Shown one piece after another: positions 1 through 6,137 of a stretch of DNA of 64,000 nt (position 1 is the stretch's first letter; each line of letters begins with the position of its first letter). A program made the position numbers and the translations under genes. The notes beneath the pieces were generated by a model. It made no database searches. It was not told the origin of the DNA and saw only the letters and a program-made list of their open reading frames with translations. Source of the DNA: Acidobacteria bacterium AB60. Lineage in GTDB: Bacteria; Acidobacteriota; Terriglobia; Terriglobales; Acidobacteriaceae. Where the stretch lies: NCBI GenBank assembly GCA_008682415.1, contig VANK01000006.1:124001-188000 (forward strand), read 5' to 3'.

Positions 1-351
1 GCTCTACAGGCCGCCGAAAGACGCACCATCATGCTCGGCCTTCGGCTCGTGCGTGGAGCCTGTGCCTACTGCCAACCCGAAGGTCAGTCATCCGCCGCTC
101 GTCCGGCGTCGGGACTCTCCCCTCGGCTCGGTCGTGATGAACGGCGCGCGCTCAGAAATGTGGGTGAGACCCGGGAGAGGCTCATCGGCTTGGGGCCGGT
201 GAGTCACTCTCCATCGCAGGTTTGGGGCGGGTCTCAATCCTGGGCCGCAGCTCAATGGCGGGGCGACTCTCTCCGCTTCCCCGGACGGAGGAACGCCACT
301 GCGGCCCTTCGGTGCCGCGCTCTGCCGTTTGGGGCGGCGGCGCTGGCAACG
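1..351. other. Unassigned sequence at the left edge
   Basis: I see no convincing gene here. The plus-strand frame from 31 to 489 is open but runs antisense into the downstream small membrane gene and has low-complexity composition. On the minus strand a double ATG at 27-32, preceded by a GAAGG-like site, could start a further gene that leaves the window after about ten codons; that is too short to call. Confidence 0.3.
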
Positions 352-621
352 TCAATAATTCGCCTTGTCCTTCCGCATGATGAAGCGAATGTCACTCACG
401 CGAAACGTGGCCACGGGCTCGTTCTTGACCACGAGGTGCACCAGCTTGCCATCAGGGACAATGCGCTCGGCTTCGACTCGCGTGTCTGAACCGATGCGGG
501 TGCGGACCACGAACGAGTGCTGCTTGCGCGGTCCCGGCCAGCCAAACAGGAGAAGACGCGGGAGAGACATGATAAACGCGATGCAGAGAATGCCGATTAC
601 GATCAGCACCAGATCGTTCAT
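352..621 (-). CDS. Small membrane protein, 89 aa (phage)
   Basis: Not recognised as a known family. Residues 1-27 form one hydrophobic segment (MNDLVLIVIGILCIAFIMSL), followed by a short basic stretch and a soluble tail with several valine-rich beta-like strands. The topology suggests a membrane-anchored protein with a cytoplasmic or periplasmic C-domain. The ATG lies 3 bp after the stop of the next small membrane gene, so the two are probably cotranscribed and translated together. It is the last gene of the early operon seen before the unassigned left edge. Confidence 0.6.
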   Translation of the reverse strand: MNDLVLIVIGILCIAFIMSLPRLLLFGWPGPRKQHSFVVRTRIGSDTRVEAERIVPDGKLVHLVVKNEPVATFRVSDIRFIMRKDKANY

Positions 622-624
622 GAC

Positions 625-780
625 TCAACCTCCAAAGACTGCCCAGCCGATCAGCACAGCGGCCGTGACAGCCACGCACACGATCAGCCAGAAACCGGGG
701 CCCTCGTCACCGGGTCCTCCGCCGCCGCGCTTGATCTTCAGCCGTGGATTGCCCACCAACGCTACGCTGCACGTTGCCAT
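625..780 (-). CDS. Small membrane protein, 51 aa (phage)
   Basis: A short gene. The N-terminal half is basic and glycine-rich (KIKRGGGGPGDEGPG), followed by a single hydrophobic helix (FWLIVCVAVTAAVLIGWAVF) ending at the C terminus. It sits between two other operon genes, 7 bp downstream of one and 3 bp upstream of the next, which supports translation. The tail-anchored layout is clear; function is unknown. A small prophage holin-like or superinfection role is conceivable but nothing in the sequence singles it out. Confidence 0.55.
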   Translation of the reverse strand: MATCSVALVGNPRLKIKRGGGGPGDEGPGFWLIVCVAVTAAVLIGWAVFGG

Positions 781-787
781 CGCGCCC

Positions 788-1111
788 TCACGCCGTTGCC
801 GGAATCCTGATCTGTCCGTATTCGGTGACCCATGCGGTCATCGGCAGGAGGCCGTGACCGATAAGCCGCTCAAGGCGCGTCTCGTTCGTCTTCGAAAGCC
901 CGACCAGTGCTTCCAGGTCGGCTTTCTTGAGCATCGGGGGCGACGCCTTGGACAGAGACGGATCCGGGCGGCTGATCATGCGGTACTTCACCGCCGGGTC
1001 CTTGCGCTTGGAGACACGTTCGATGTCCCCCTTGCGCTCCATCTCTTCTGCTTCGCTCGCAGTGATTCTCTTGCAATGTGTTCCGTCCGGGAACTGCAAC
1101 TGGAAGAGCAT
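788..1111 (-). CDS. Hypothetical protein, 107 aa (phage)
   Basis: A charged soluble protein with no recognised domain. It begins MLFQLQFPDG, has a helical charged middle (SEAEEMERKGDIE) and a C-terminal segment with the look of a helix-turn-helix (LKKADLEALVGLSKTNETRL followed by a glycine turn and a further helix). This may be a winged-helix-like DNA-binding region, but that is inference. It starts just downstream of an intrinsic terminator hairpin at 1138-1163, so it may need its own promoter or read-through. Confidence 0.5.
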   Translation of the reverse strand: MLFQLQFPDGTHCKRITASEAEEMERKGDIERVSKRKDPAVKYRMISRPDPSLSKASPPMLKKADLEALVGLSKTNETRLERLIGHGLLPMTAWVTEYGQIRIPATA

Positions 1112-1137
1112 CTGGTCTCCAACGTTGAGGGCAAAGC

Positions 1138-1163
1138 AAAAGGGGCCGCTGTTTGGCGACCCC
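1138..1163 (-). terminator. Rho-independent terminator
   Basis: Read on the minus strand, GGGGTCGC and GCGGCCCC form an 8-bp stem around a six-base loop (CAAACA), followed directly by TTTT. It lies between the zinc-ribbon-Fis gene and the 107-aa gene, so it could end or attenuate the early transcript. Confidence 0.55.
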
Positions 1164-1390
1164 TTGAAGGCAGGAGCAGGAATTTCTGGGGACGACTCCG
1201 CGTGCTCAACTTCGGCCGCGTATCGCCGGCATTCCGTTTACCGTGGTTGGCTATCGCACTCACCACGCGGACGCGGGACTCGCCCCTACACTTCACCACC
1301 TCTGGGAACCCCCATTTCTGGGAGCCCCCATCGGCGTAGCAGTCAAGATTCAGGGAGGTCCGAGTTGATGTTTGCATTACAGCAAAGCGA

Positions 1391-1407
1391 AAGCAACAGG
1401 GTTGCTT
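1391..1407 (-). terminator. Hairpin just after the zinc-ribbon-Fis gene
   Basis: AAGCAAC and GTTGCTT pair perfectly around a three-base loop, 7 bp after the stop codon of the gene at 1414-1743. The downstream tail is only partly T-rich, so it may be a weak terminator or a 3' mRNA-protecting hairpin. Confidence 0.3.
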
Positions 1408-1413
1408 CCCGAT

Positions 1414-1743
1414 TCAGGAATTTTCGTGCCCATTTTGGTCACCGTTGTTTGCGCAACGATATCGACGCACCTTCCGGTACATCGCGTTGCGGCTGATGCC
1501 GAGAGATCTAGCCGCTGCGATGATGTTCCCTTCGAAGTGCTCGACGCGCTCCAGGATCATGTGCCGCTCGATCTCGGCGAAGGTCAGGGTCAGGTCGATT
1601 GCGGGAACTCGGACGATTCGCTCGACGATCCTCTCAACGATGACCTGCTGCGGCGGTTGGTAGGGTAGTTGGCGACCGCAGCGGCGACAGAACTGGCCGG
1701 CGGCCTGGATGTACTCACAGAAACGACACTTGATCCGGTCCAT
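1414..1743 (-). CDS. Zinc-ribbon plus Fis-type HTH regulator, 109 aa (phage)
   Basis: The N terminus has two closely spaced cysteine pairs (CRFC and CRRC, residues 6-22) that form a zinc ribbon. After a linker, residues 55-100 match the Fis-type helix-turn-helix that normally ends sigma-54 activators: a charged helix, then NIIAAARSLGISRNAMYRKV. The AAA+ and sensor parts of such activators are absent. Known family behaviour makes it a sequence-specific DNA-binding protein; that it acts as a late-gene switch is inferred from its position at the distal end of the early operon. A hairpin follows its stop codon. Confidence 0.7.
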   Translation of the reverse strand: MDRIKCRFCEYIQAAGQFCRRCGRQLPYQPPQQVIVERIVERIVRVPAIDLTLTFAEIERHMILERVEHFEGNIIAAARSLGISRNAMYRKVRRYRCANNGDQNGHENS

Positions 1744-1794
1744 GGTGCTGTATGTATCCCTCTTCGTTATCGGCCCGGGGTTACCGCACCTGGA

Positions 1795-2091
1795 TTACTC
1801 GCCCTGCGCCTCAGTGAGCCAATTGACGTTCTTGCCGTCTTCGCCGACGCGAATGATCTCGGCTCGTTCCCGCTGCTCCTTATTGATCGAGACCCGCCTT
1901 GCGGCGATCATCCAATCGGCCAACCCATACGCTCCCACCGCGACACCACGCTGCGTTTCGGTGTCGGCCAGAGCCTTGATGTCTTTTTCCATAAGCCTGT
2001 CCATGATCACCTTCATCGCTTCAAGCGCGAACTGGTCGCGCAGGAGCTCTTCTTTGTCGAACTGGTTCATCGAAATGCGCATGTCCCCCAT
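1795..2091 (-). CDS. Hypothetical protein, 98 aa (phage)
   Basis: An acidic, largely helical small protein with no family I recognise. The first eight codons contain three possible ATG starts (residues 1, 4 and 8), so the exact N terminus is uncertain; the first ATG overlaps the stop of the upstream gene by one base, which favours it. The sequence contains a predicted helix with the look of an oligomerisation segment (LEAMKVIMDRLMEKDIKAL). It is carried in the overlapping early operon between the DUF7303-like gene and the zinc-ribbon-Fis regulator. Confidence 0.5.
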   Translation of the reverse strand: MGDMRISMNQFDKEELLRDQFALEAMKVIMDRLMEKDIKALADTETQRGVAVGAYGLADWMIAARRVSINKEQRERAEIIRVGEDGKNVNWLTEAQGE

Positions 2092-2384
2092 TACTTATCC
2101 CTCCAAACCCGCACACCCTCTACTCCATTCTCTGTAACTCTTCGAGTGGCGAATGTGTAGTCTGAGCGTTCTAATTTTCTAGCTCTCCAGTTGCATGCGC
2201 ATGCGCTCAATCGTTCCTGTAGCACTTGCGCGCTAATCGAGCCGCTCCCCTCCAAGCCGACGAAAAAGCTATCCCCTGGAACCATGTCTGACCATGGATA
2301 GCGGCGGTTTTTCCTTTCTCTCTTGGTAACCATTTCGCCCGCGTATTTGGCGATAAGCGGCTTGTTGCTTTCCAGAGATATCAC
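2091..2384 (-). CDS. DUF7303-like phage protein, 97 aa
   Basis: The core has the pattern I associate with a widespread small phage family: YPWSDMVPGDSFFVG early, a helical stretch with LSACACNWRARKL, then TFATRRVTENGVEGVRVWR near the C terminus. Members of this family are found in early or replication regions and have no established function. The gene overlaps its downstream neighbour by one base and starts 14 bp after the gene at 2399. Family assignment is from memory of the pattern and is moderate only. Confidence 0.55.
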   Translation of the reverse strand: MISLESNKPLIAKYAGEMVTKRERKNRRYPWSDMVPGDSFFVGLEGSGSISAQVLQERLSACACNWRARKLERSDYTFATRRVTENGVEGVRVWRDK

Positions 2385-2398
2385 GTGAACTTTCCCCC

Positions 2399-2671
2399 TT
2401 ACCTGCGCGAAAAGCGCACCGTATCGCTGTTGAGGTTGACCCGGAGGTACCAGAGAATATCCTCGGGTATGAATCGCCTGTGCGAGTTGCAGTCTACGAA
2501 CCGGCGGATGGTTAGCCCTGCGACCGAGATTCCCTGCAGTTCGAGCAGCGCGTCCTCCAGGCTGCCGATATTCAACTTGGCCATCAGTTCGTCCCAGTCC
2601 GTCGGGTTATCCAGAACCGGAGGCGTATACGATCCACTGCTCCACTTGCGATTTGACTGTCTACGCGGCAT
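2399..2671 (-). CDS. Hypothetical protein, 90 aa (phage)
   Basis: A small basic protein with no recognised domain. It starts with a basic, disordered-looking tail (MPRRQSNRKWSSGSY) and continues with helical segments (WDELMAKLNIGSLEDALLEL). Its start overlaps the end of the helicase-loader-like gene by 11 bp, so translation is probably coupled. A role alongside the replication genes is plausible from position alone. Confidence 0.45.
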   Translation of the reverse strand: MPRRQSNRKWSSGSYTPPVLDNPTDWDELMAKLNIGSLEDALLELQGISVAGLTIRRFVDCNSHRRFIPEDILWYLRVNLNSDTVRFSRR

Positions 2672-3149
2672 GCGACTTTGTACCCCTATAGCTCGGAAAC
2701 CGCCTCAGCAGTTCCTCTTCGTCGTTCCCTGTCATCTCCATCCACCCCGGCGCCCAGTCCCAGAATTCCCGAATCTCCGCTTGGCGCCGTTCTTCGCGTC
2801 GCGCCGCGTCCCGCTGCGATCTCGCCCCTTCGCGCTCACACTCGATGACTTCGGCAATCTCATCGGGACGAGGGAAGAACTTGGCCCCCGGAGTTATGCG
2901 CCACTCGGCAAGGGCGTCCCTCACCTCGGCCATCGAGTACCGCAGAACCAGCCGCTGGTAGTCCCACAGGTACCCCTCCGCCGACGAACCCAGATCCTGG
3001 TGCGGGTAGCGCTCGGCCATCTGCTCCAAGAGAGTCTGGAGGTGCCGATCCTCGGAATCGCTCAGCTGCCGCACGGAATCCGTTCTTGCCGGAATTAACG
3101 CGCTCGTTTGCTGTGCTTGGTTTAGTTCCTCCCTGGTGATTCGCTCCAT
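2661..3149 (-). CDS. Helicase-loader-like phage replication protein, 162 aa
   Basis: I chose the ATG at 3149 (MERITREEL...); a longer frame to 3218 adds a cysteine/arginine-rich extension with no translation signal. The body has helices that resemble phage helicase-loader or loader-inhibitor proteins: LLEQMAERYPHQ, then MAEVRDALAEWRITPGAKFF and FPRPDEIAEVIE, the last being close to the 'FPPTPAEI' signature of that group. Residues 110-135 are an extremely charged helix. It would load the replicative helicase at the phage origin. It follows an initiator-like gene, the usual order of such pairs. The assignment is by pattern and gene order only. Confidence 0.45.
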   Translation of the reverse strand: MERITREELNQAQQTSALIPARTDSVRQLSDSEDRHLQTLLEQMAERYPHQDLGSSAEGYLWDYQRLVLRYSMAEVRDALAEWRITPGAKFFPRPDEIAEVIECEREGARSQRDAARREERRQAEIREFWDWAPGWMEMTGNDEEELLRRFPSYRGTKSHAA

Positions 3150-3948
3150 TCCTCGCCTCCTCCTTGCCCCACATTTCCGGCTGATCCCATAGTCCTGACA
3201 TGAAAAATTTGTGCGCACTTCGGTATCCGAAATCGCCGCGCGGCTTGCCTTTGTATTCCTCCCAGCGCCCCTTCATGTGCTCGAGCGTTTCCACGGGAGT
3301 CTTGTTCGCGCTCTGGCCGTAGGCCAGGAAACACCGATGCATGTCGCTCTGTTGCCGCATGTCGTGAATGCCGACGGAATCGCACAGGCATCGCTCAGCC
3401 TCTGGCCAATCTAGTTCGGAATCACCCCCCGCCTTAGAGGGGGTAGTAGTAGTACCTGTACCTGTACCTGTACCTGTACCTGTACCTGTACCTGTACCTG
3501 TATGCGATGTTTTGCGACTGTTTTGATCGCAAACATCTCGCTTTTGCGATTCGTTTGCGACATCACCCCACCGTTTTGCGTTTCCTCTCTTGCCGGCTTC
3601 GCTACGTATGCGGCTAACCTCCTCAGGTGACTTATGGTTTGCTTCGAACACGGCCTTAGCTTCCTGCCATTCAGAGAAGCAAACCAGGTTGCGAAGACGA
3701 CCGCCTTCGACTTCCGTGAAGTTGCGCAGGATGCGTTGGCAGTGTGTTGCCCATAACTCATCCCCGAGCCCGCTCATGTCGGCTAGGTCCAAGGGATCAG
3801 CCGATATCGTGCAGTCGTCTGATTGCCACTGGCAGGAAAGAAGGTACAGGTATCCGATCCGCGCCGAAGGGTGCATCGCCTGCACAGATGGGCTTCCTCG
3901 GAAAGCGTCTATCTTGAACGGCATCCATTGTTGCCATTTAGCGGGCAA
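2860..3948 (-). CDS. DUF1376-like replication initiator, 362 aa, with a suspicious C-terminal overlap
   Basis: The N-terminal ~100 residues (WQQWMPFKIDAFRGSP, ARIGYLYLLSCQW, LDLADMSGL) resemble DUF1376-type phage replication proteins, followed by the usual RSEAGKRGNAKRWG segment. A Thr-Gly repeat linker encoded by a hexanucleotide array separates this from a second domain (about residues 180-265, with YRSAHKFFMSGLWDQPEMWG). The last ~97 codons overlap the next gene in another frame and turn glycine/alanine/proline-rich, which looks like shadow sequence. A missed frameshift or a shorter true protein is likely. The start overlaps the GIY-YIG gene by 11 bp. Confidence 0.6.
   Translation of the reverse strand: MPAKWQQWMPFKIDAFRGSPSVQAMHPSARIGYLYLLSCQWQSDDCTISADPLDLADMSGLGDELWATHCQRILRNFTEVEGGRLRNLVCFSEWQEAKAVFEANHKSPEEVSRIRSEAGKRGNAKRWGDVANESQKRDVCDQNSRKTSHTGTGTGTGTGTGTGTGTTTTPSKAGGDSELDWPEAERCLCDSVGIHDMRQQSDMHRCFLAYGQSANKTPVETLEHMKGRWEEYKGKPRGDFGYRSAHKFFMSGLWDQPEMWGKEEARNGANHQGGTKPSTANERVNSGKNGFRAAAERFRGSAPPDSLGADGRALPAPGSGFVGGGVPVGLPAAGSAVLDGRGEGRPCRVAHNSGGQVLPSSR
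3452..3499. repeat. Eight copies of the hexamer GTACCT
   Basis: Eight perfect tandem copies (48 bp) lie inside the initiator-like gene and encode alternating Thr-Gly on the minus strand. Because the unit is six bases, gain or loss of copies changes the linker length by two residues without shifting the frame. Confidence 0.9.
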
Positions 3949-4264
3949 GGGATCCGCCTTTCCCGATCTGGTTACGCAATGGACGTAGGCGTCGAATCAT
4001 CCGCGCCTCCACAAATAGCCAATCGCCAAAACTGGTGGATTTACGGACCTTGAACGATACGGATCTGCACTGGCCCCAAGGCGTTTCAGAAGCGGCGCTG
4101 TATCGCGCGTAATTGAACTTGTGCGCAAGAATCAGGCGATCTCTTACGTTCTTCGATTGGCCTACGTAGACGAGCTTGCCATCCACGTACACTGCGTAAC
4201 AGCCCGGTGCCCTTGGCACTCGACGCAACGTTTCAAGGCTGAACTTCTTCCATTTAGAAGGCAT
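3938..4264 (-). CDS. GIY-YIG nuclease-superfamily protein, 108 aa (phage)
   Basis: Residues 20-48 carry the GIY-YIG signature in a slightly changed form: GCYAVYVDGKLVYVGQSKNV followed by RDRL, with the catalytic-type arginine, and a downstream glutamate in FVEARMIRRL. The protein is a single GIY-YIG domain without an added DNA-binding region, so it is not a typical homing endonuclease; such small forms are found in phages and may nick or repair DNA. The first motif residue is Cys-Tyr rather than Ile-Tyr, which is seen in parts of the family. It sits directly after the DUF1643 gene with no gap. Confidence 0.8.
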   Translation of the reverse strand: MPSKWKKFSLETLRRVPRAPGCYAVYVDGKLVYVGQSKNVRDRLILAHKFNYARYSAASETPWGQCRSVSFKVRKSTSFGDWLFVEARMIRRLRPLRNQIGKGGSLAR

Positions 4265-4777
4265 TTAATCCTCTCTAACCTCGAACGGGACCCGCGGCGT
4301 GGAATACGCGAGCATCAAAGGGTGGTAGGGGCAGCCTGTTTTAGATATCCCAAGGCATTCGATAGGAAGGTTGGGGTGATTGCGACGAATCCGCCGCATG
4401 TGCTCCATGGGGTCCAAGCCTCGCTTCACCATGCGCCGGACAACGTCCTCGCATCCCCACGCGACGATGAGCAGTTCGACGTCGCTTGCTACCGCGTCGA
4501 TCACGGCTGAATTACGATCCGTACACGCAAGGTCAAAGTTAGGCAGATGGCGCGAGTCGGTCATCACCAGGTCGAAGGGGTTGACGACCATAAGGCCGTC
4601 GAAACCCCAGCGAGCCGTGAACCCTATGCACTTGGTGATGGTGTTGTCGTCGCGGTCCTCACCGGCCGTAGAGGGGTTAAGCATGAACCAACCGACTCGC
4701 GGCCCATTGCCCCACCAGCGGTCGAGGCGACGGCGGTACATGCGATCTAAAGAGAACTCCGCAGAGCGATGAATCAT
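4265..4777 (-). CDS. DUF1643 protein, 170 aa (phage)
   Basis: The sequence has the hallmarks of DUF1643: WFMLNPSTAGEDRDDNTITK, then CIGFTARWGFDGLMVVNPFD, an aspartate/arginine stretch, VAWG in the middle and LGISKTGCPYHPLML near the end. The length matches the family. Biochemical function is not established; family members are common in phages and next to DNA-modification or nucleotide-metabolism genes. Here it lies between DUF1064 (6 bp upstream) and GIY-YIG (adjacent), in a run of nucleic-acid-related genes. Confidence 0.85.
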   Translation of the reverse strand: MIHRSAEFSLDRMYRRRLDRWWGNGPRVGWFMLNPSTAGEDRDDNTITKCIGFTARWGFDGLMVVNPFDLVMTDSRHLPNFDLACTDRNSAVIDAVASDVELLIVAWGCEDVVRRMVKRGLDPMEHMRRIRRNHPNLPIECLGISKTGCPYHPLMLAYSTPRVPFEVRED

Positions 4778-4783
4778 GACCGG

Positions 4784-5179
4784 TTACAGTTCCTCAATAT
4801 CTAATCCCAGCATCAACTTCATCAGCTTCTTTTTCAGGCGGTACACCTTGTCCTTGGTGAACCCCTTCACATCGATGATGTGGCGAGTCCCGGAATCGTC
4901 GGCATAAACAAAATCGGCAATGTATCGTATTGCCCGTATCTTCCCGTTGCCCTCGACGAGCGTGAAGCCGACTTGCTCCTGAATGTCGGTGATCAATCCG
5001 CGGCTCGCGAGCATTTGCAATTGCGCCGCGACGTTTGCCTCACGCTGGGATGGATATGTCTTCCCATTGAACTCCACGCGCTTGTTCCCGTACTTCGACC
5101 TGCATGGTGCCGCCTCCTTCCCCTCGATGTGCTCTGTCCAAGCCTTTCGCTCGGCGGCGGTTTCGCGACGCACTATCAC
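4784..5179 (-). CDS. DUF1064 nuclease-like protein, 131 aa (phage)
   Basis: I start this at the GTG at 5179, which overlaps the thyX stop as GTGA; the longer frame to 5416 lies entirely inside thyX and is shadow. The core matches DUF1064: SKYGNKRVEFNGKTYPSQRE, ISDIQ-like strand (LITDIQEQVGFTLV), then IADFVYADDSGTRHIIDVKG and YRLKKKLMKLMLGL. The E...D...DVKG layout is that of PD-(D/E)XK nucleases, and the family is thought to include Holliday-junction-type or recombination nucleases. It is likely used in phage DNA recombination or maturation. Confidence 0.8.
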   Translation of the reverse strand: MIVRRETAAERKAWTEHIEGKEAAPCRSKYGNKRVEFNGKTYPSQREANVAAQLQMLASRGLITDIQEQVGFTLVEGNGKIRAIRYIADFVYADDSGTRHIIDVKGFTKDKVYRLKKKLMKLMLGLDIEEL

Positions 5180-5910
5180 CGCCCCTTGGCAATGTTTGCG
5201 ACCTGGCGAGCCTCGGGCGCTATGTCTTCGAACAGGACCGGAACCAGTTTCTGGAACTCGGCAAGTAGAGGGATGGTCACTTGGCGCATCTGCGGGTGAG
5301 CTTCCTTCGTGGTGCGCATCAGGAAAAAATGCCGCCAGGAACGGATGTTCATTGACACCACGATCTTGCTGGACAGTGCATTCGGGAACACGCTGCGGGC
5401 TTCCTGCGGGCTCCAACCGTTGCTCAGCAGTTCCCGATAGGCATGCTCCGCTTCATCGATCGCCGTAAGCCAATATGGTTCGTAGGAGCAATCAGAGAAT
5501 GGCTTGTCATTCTCGTCGTAGTGCCGCCACCCGTCGCCGTTGTTTTCCGGCTCTAAGCCTTTGAGGCACCAACAGCACTCCTCGTCAGGCTTCGGGTAGA
5601 TGAACGTAGGCGGCATCTTCTTCGCATAGTTCACGAACCGCGTAGACTCCTGCGTGTAGCTGGCGATGCGATGCCGGACGATCTCGTGCGTTATTCCGCG
5701 ATCGACAAGGAATTCCACCGAAGCCGAGACGTGCTCGACTACGGACCAGTCGCCATGATTTAGCACCACAGCGCGGATAAACCTCTCGGTGTTGAGCGCT
5801 GTCTCATCTTCCGAACGATGGCTGACCCGCGCGGCGTATTCAATGCGCACCAGCGCCTGCGCTAGTGCTTCCGGCTCCATTACTTTTGCGTATGGCCTAA
5901 CGATTTTCAA
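5176..5910 (-). CDS. thyX: Flavin-dependent thymidylate synthase ThyX, 244 aa
   Basis: It makes dTMP from dUMP using methylene-tetrahydrofolate and FAD/NADPH, supplying thymidine for phage DNA. The signature RHR-x7-S is present (RHRIASYTQES at about residues 78-88), preceded by HGDWSVVEHVSASVEFLVDRG and followed by FVNYAKK. Later segments WRHFFLMRTTKEAHPQMRQV match the family's C-terminal core. Length is normal. The start overlaps DUF3310 by 4 bp (ATGA) and the stop overlaps DUF1064 by 4 bp. A phage-borne ThyX is common; whether the host has ThyA or ThyX cannot be seen here. Confidence 0.95.
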   Translation of the reverse strand: MKIVRPYAKVMEPEALAQALVRIEYAARVSHRSEDETALNTERFIRAVVLNHGDWSVVEHVSASVEFLVDRGITHEIVRHRIASYTQESTRFVNYAKKMPPTFIYPKPDEECCWCLKGLEPENNGDGWRHYDENDKPFSDCSYEPYWLTAIDEAEHAYRELLSNGWSPQEARSVFPNALSSKIVVSMNIRSWRHFFLMRTTKEAHPQMRQVTIPLLAEFQKLVPVLFEDIAPEARQVANIAKGR

Positions 5911-6137
5911 TCCAGTCTCTCCAATCGCTCGATTTCATGGTTGATGTACCAAGCAGCTTTCTTCAGGTCCTCGACTGTCGCCTGAATACCCTGTGCTTTT
6001 TTCCCGGCACGGGAGATGTACTTGACTGCGTTACCGAGGGAGAAGCCGAGCTTCCATGCGTCGATAACCTTGATCGCCTCATACGGGTTGTCCTTGCCGC
6101 CGTAATGGGCCGGGTGATTAACCTTCTCCTCAGCCAT
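5907..6137 (-). CDS. DUF3310 phage protein, 76 aa
   Basis: This is a near-canonical DUF3310 domain: VNHPAHYGGKDNPYEAIKVI, LGFSLGNAVKYISRAGKK, then VEDLKKAAWYINHEIERL. The family is found in many phage early regions, often beside nucleotide-metabolism genes, and its function is unknown; the HPxHY and KYxxR motifs suggest a nucleotide- or metal-binding fold. It overlaps ThyX by 4 bp and the helicase-methyltransferase stop by one base (TGATG), showing tight translational coupling. Confidence 0.9.
   Translation of the reverse strand: MAEEKVNHPAHYGGKDNPYEAIKVIDAWKLGFSLGNAVKYISRAGKKAQGIQATVEDLKKAAWYINHEIERLERLD

Larger units (their letters stand above)
1112..1413. other. Gap between early genes, no gene assigned
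   Basis: A minus-strand frame is open through this stretch (start at 1377) but has no ribosome-binding site, runs through a terminator hairpin and overlaps the next gene for its whole second half, so I do not call it. Two short direct copies of GGGGGYTCCCAGA lie around 1310-1335. Two hairpins (1142-1163 and 1391-1407) are listed separately. Confidence 0.35.

Noticed and set aside
31-489. 152-residue plus-strand frame at the left edge
   Set aside because: Antisense to a better small gene, no translation signal and no family resemblance.
988-1377. 129-residue minus-strand open frame
   Set aside because: No ribosome-binding site, passes through a terminator hairpin and overlaps the 107-aa gene.
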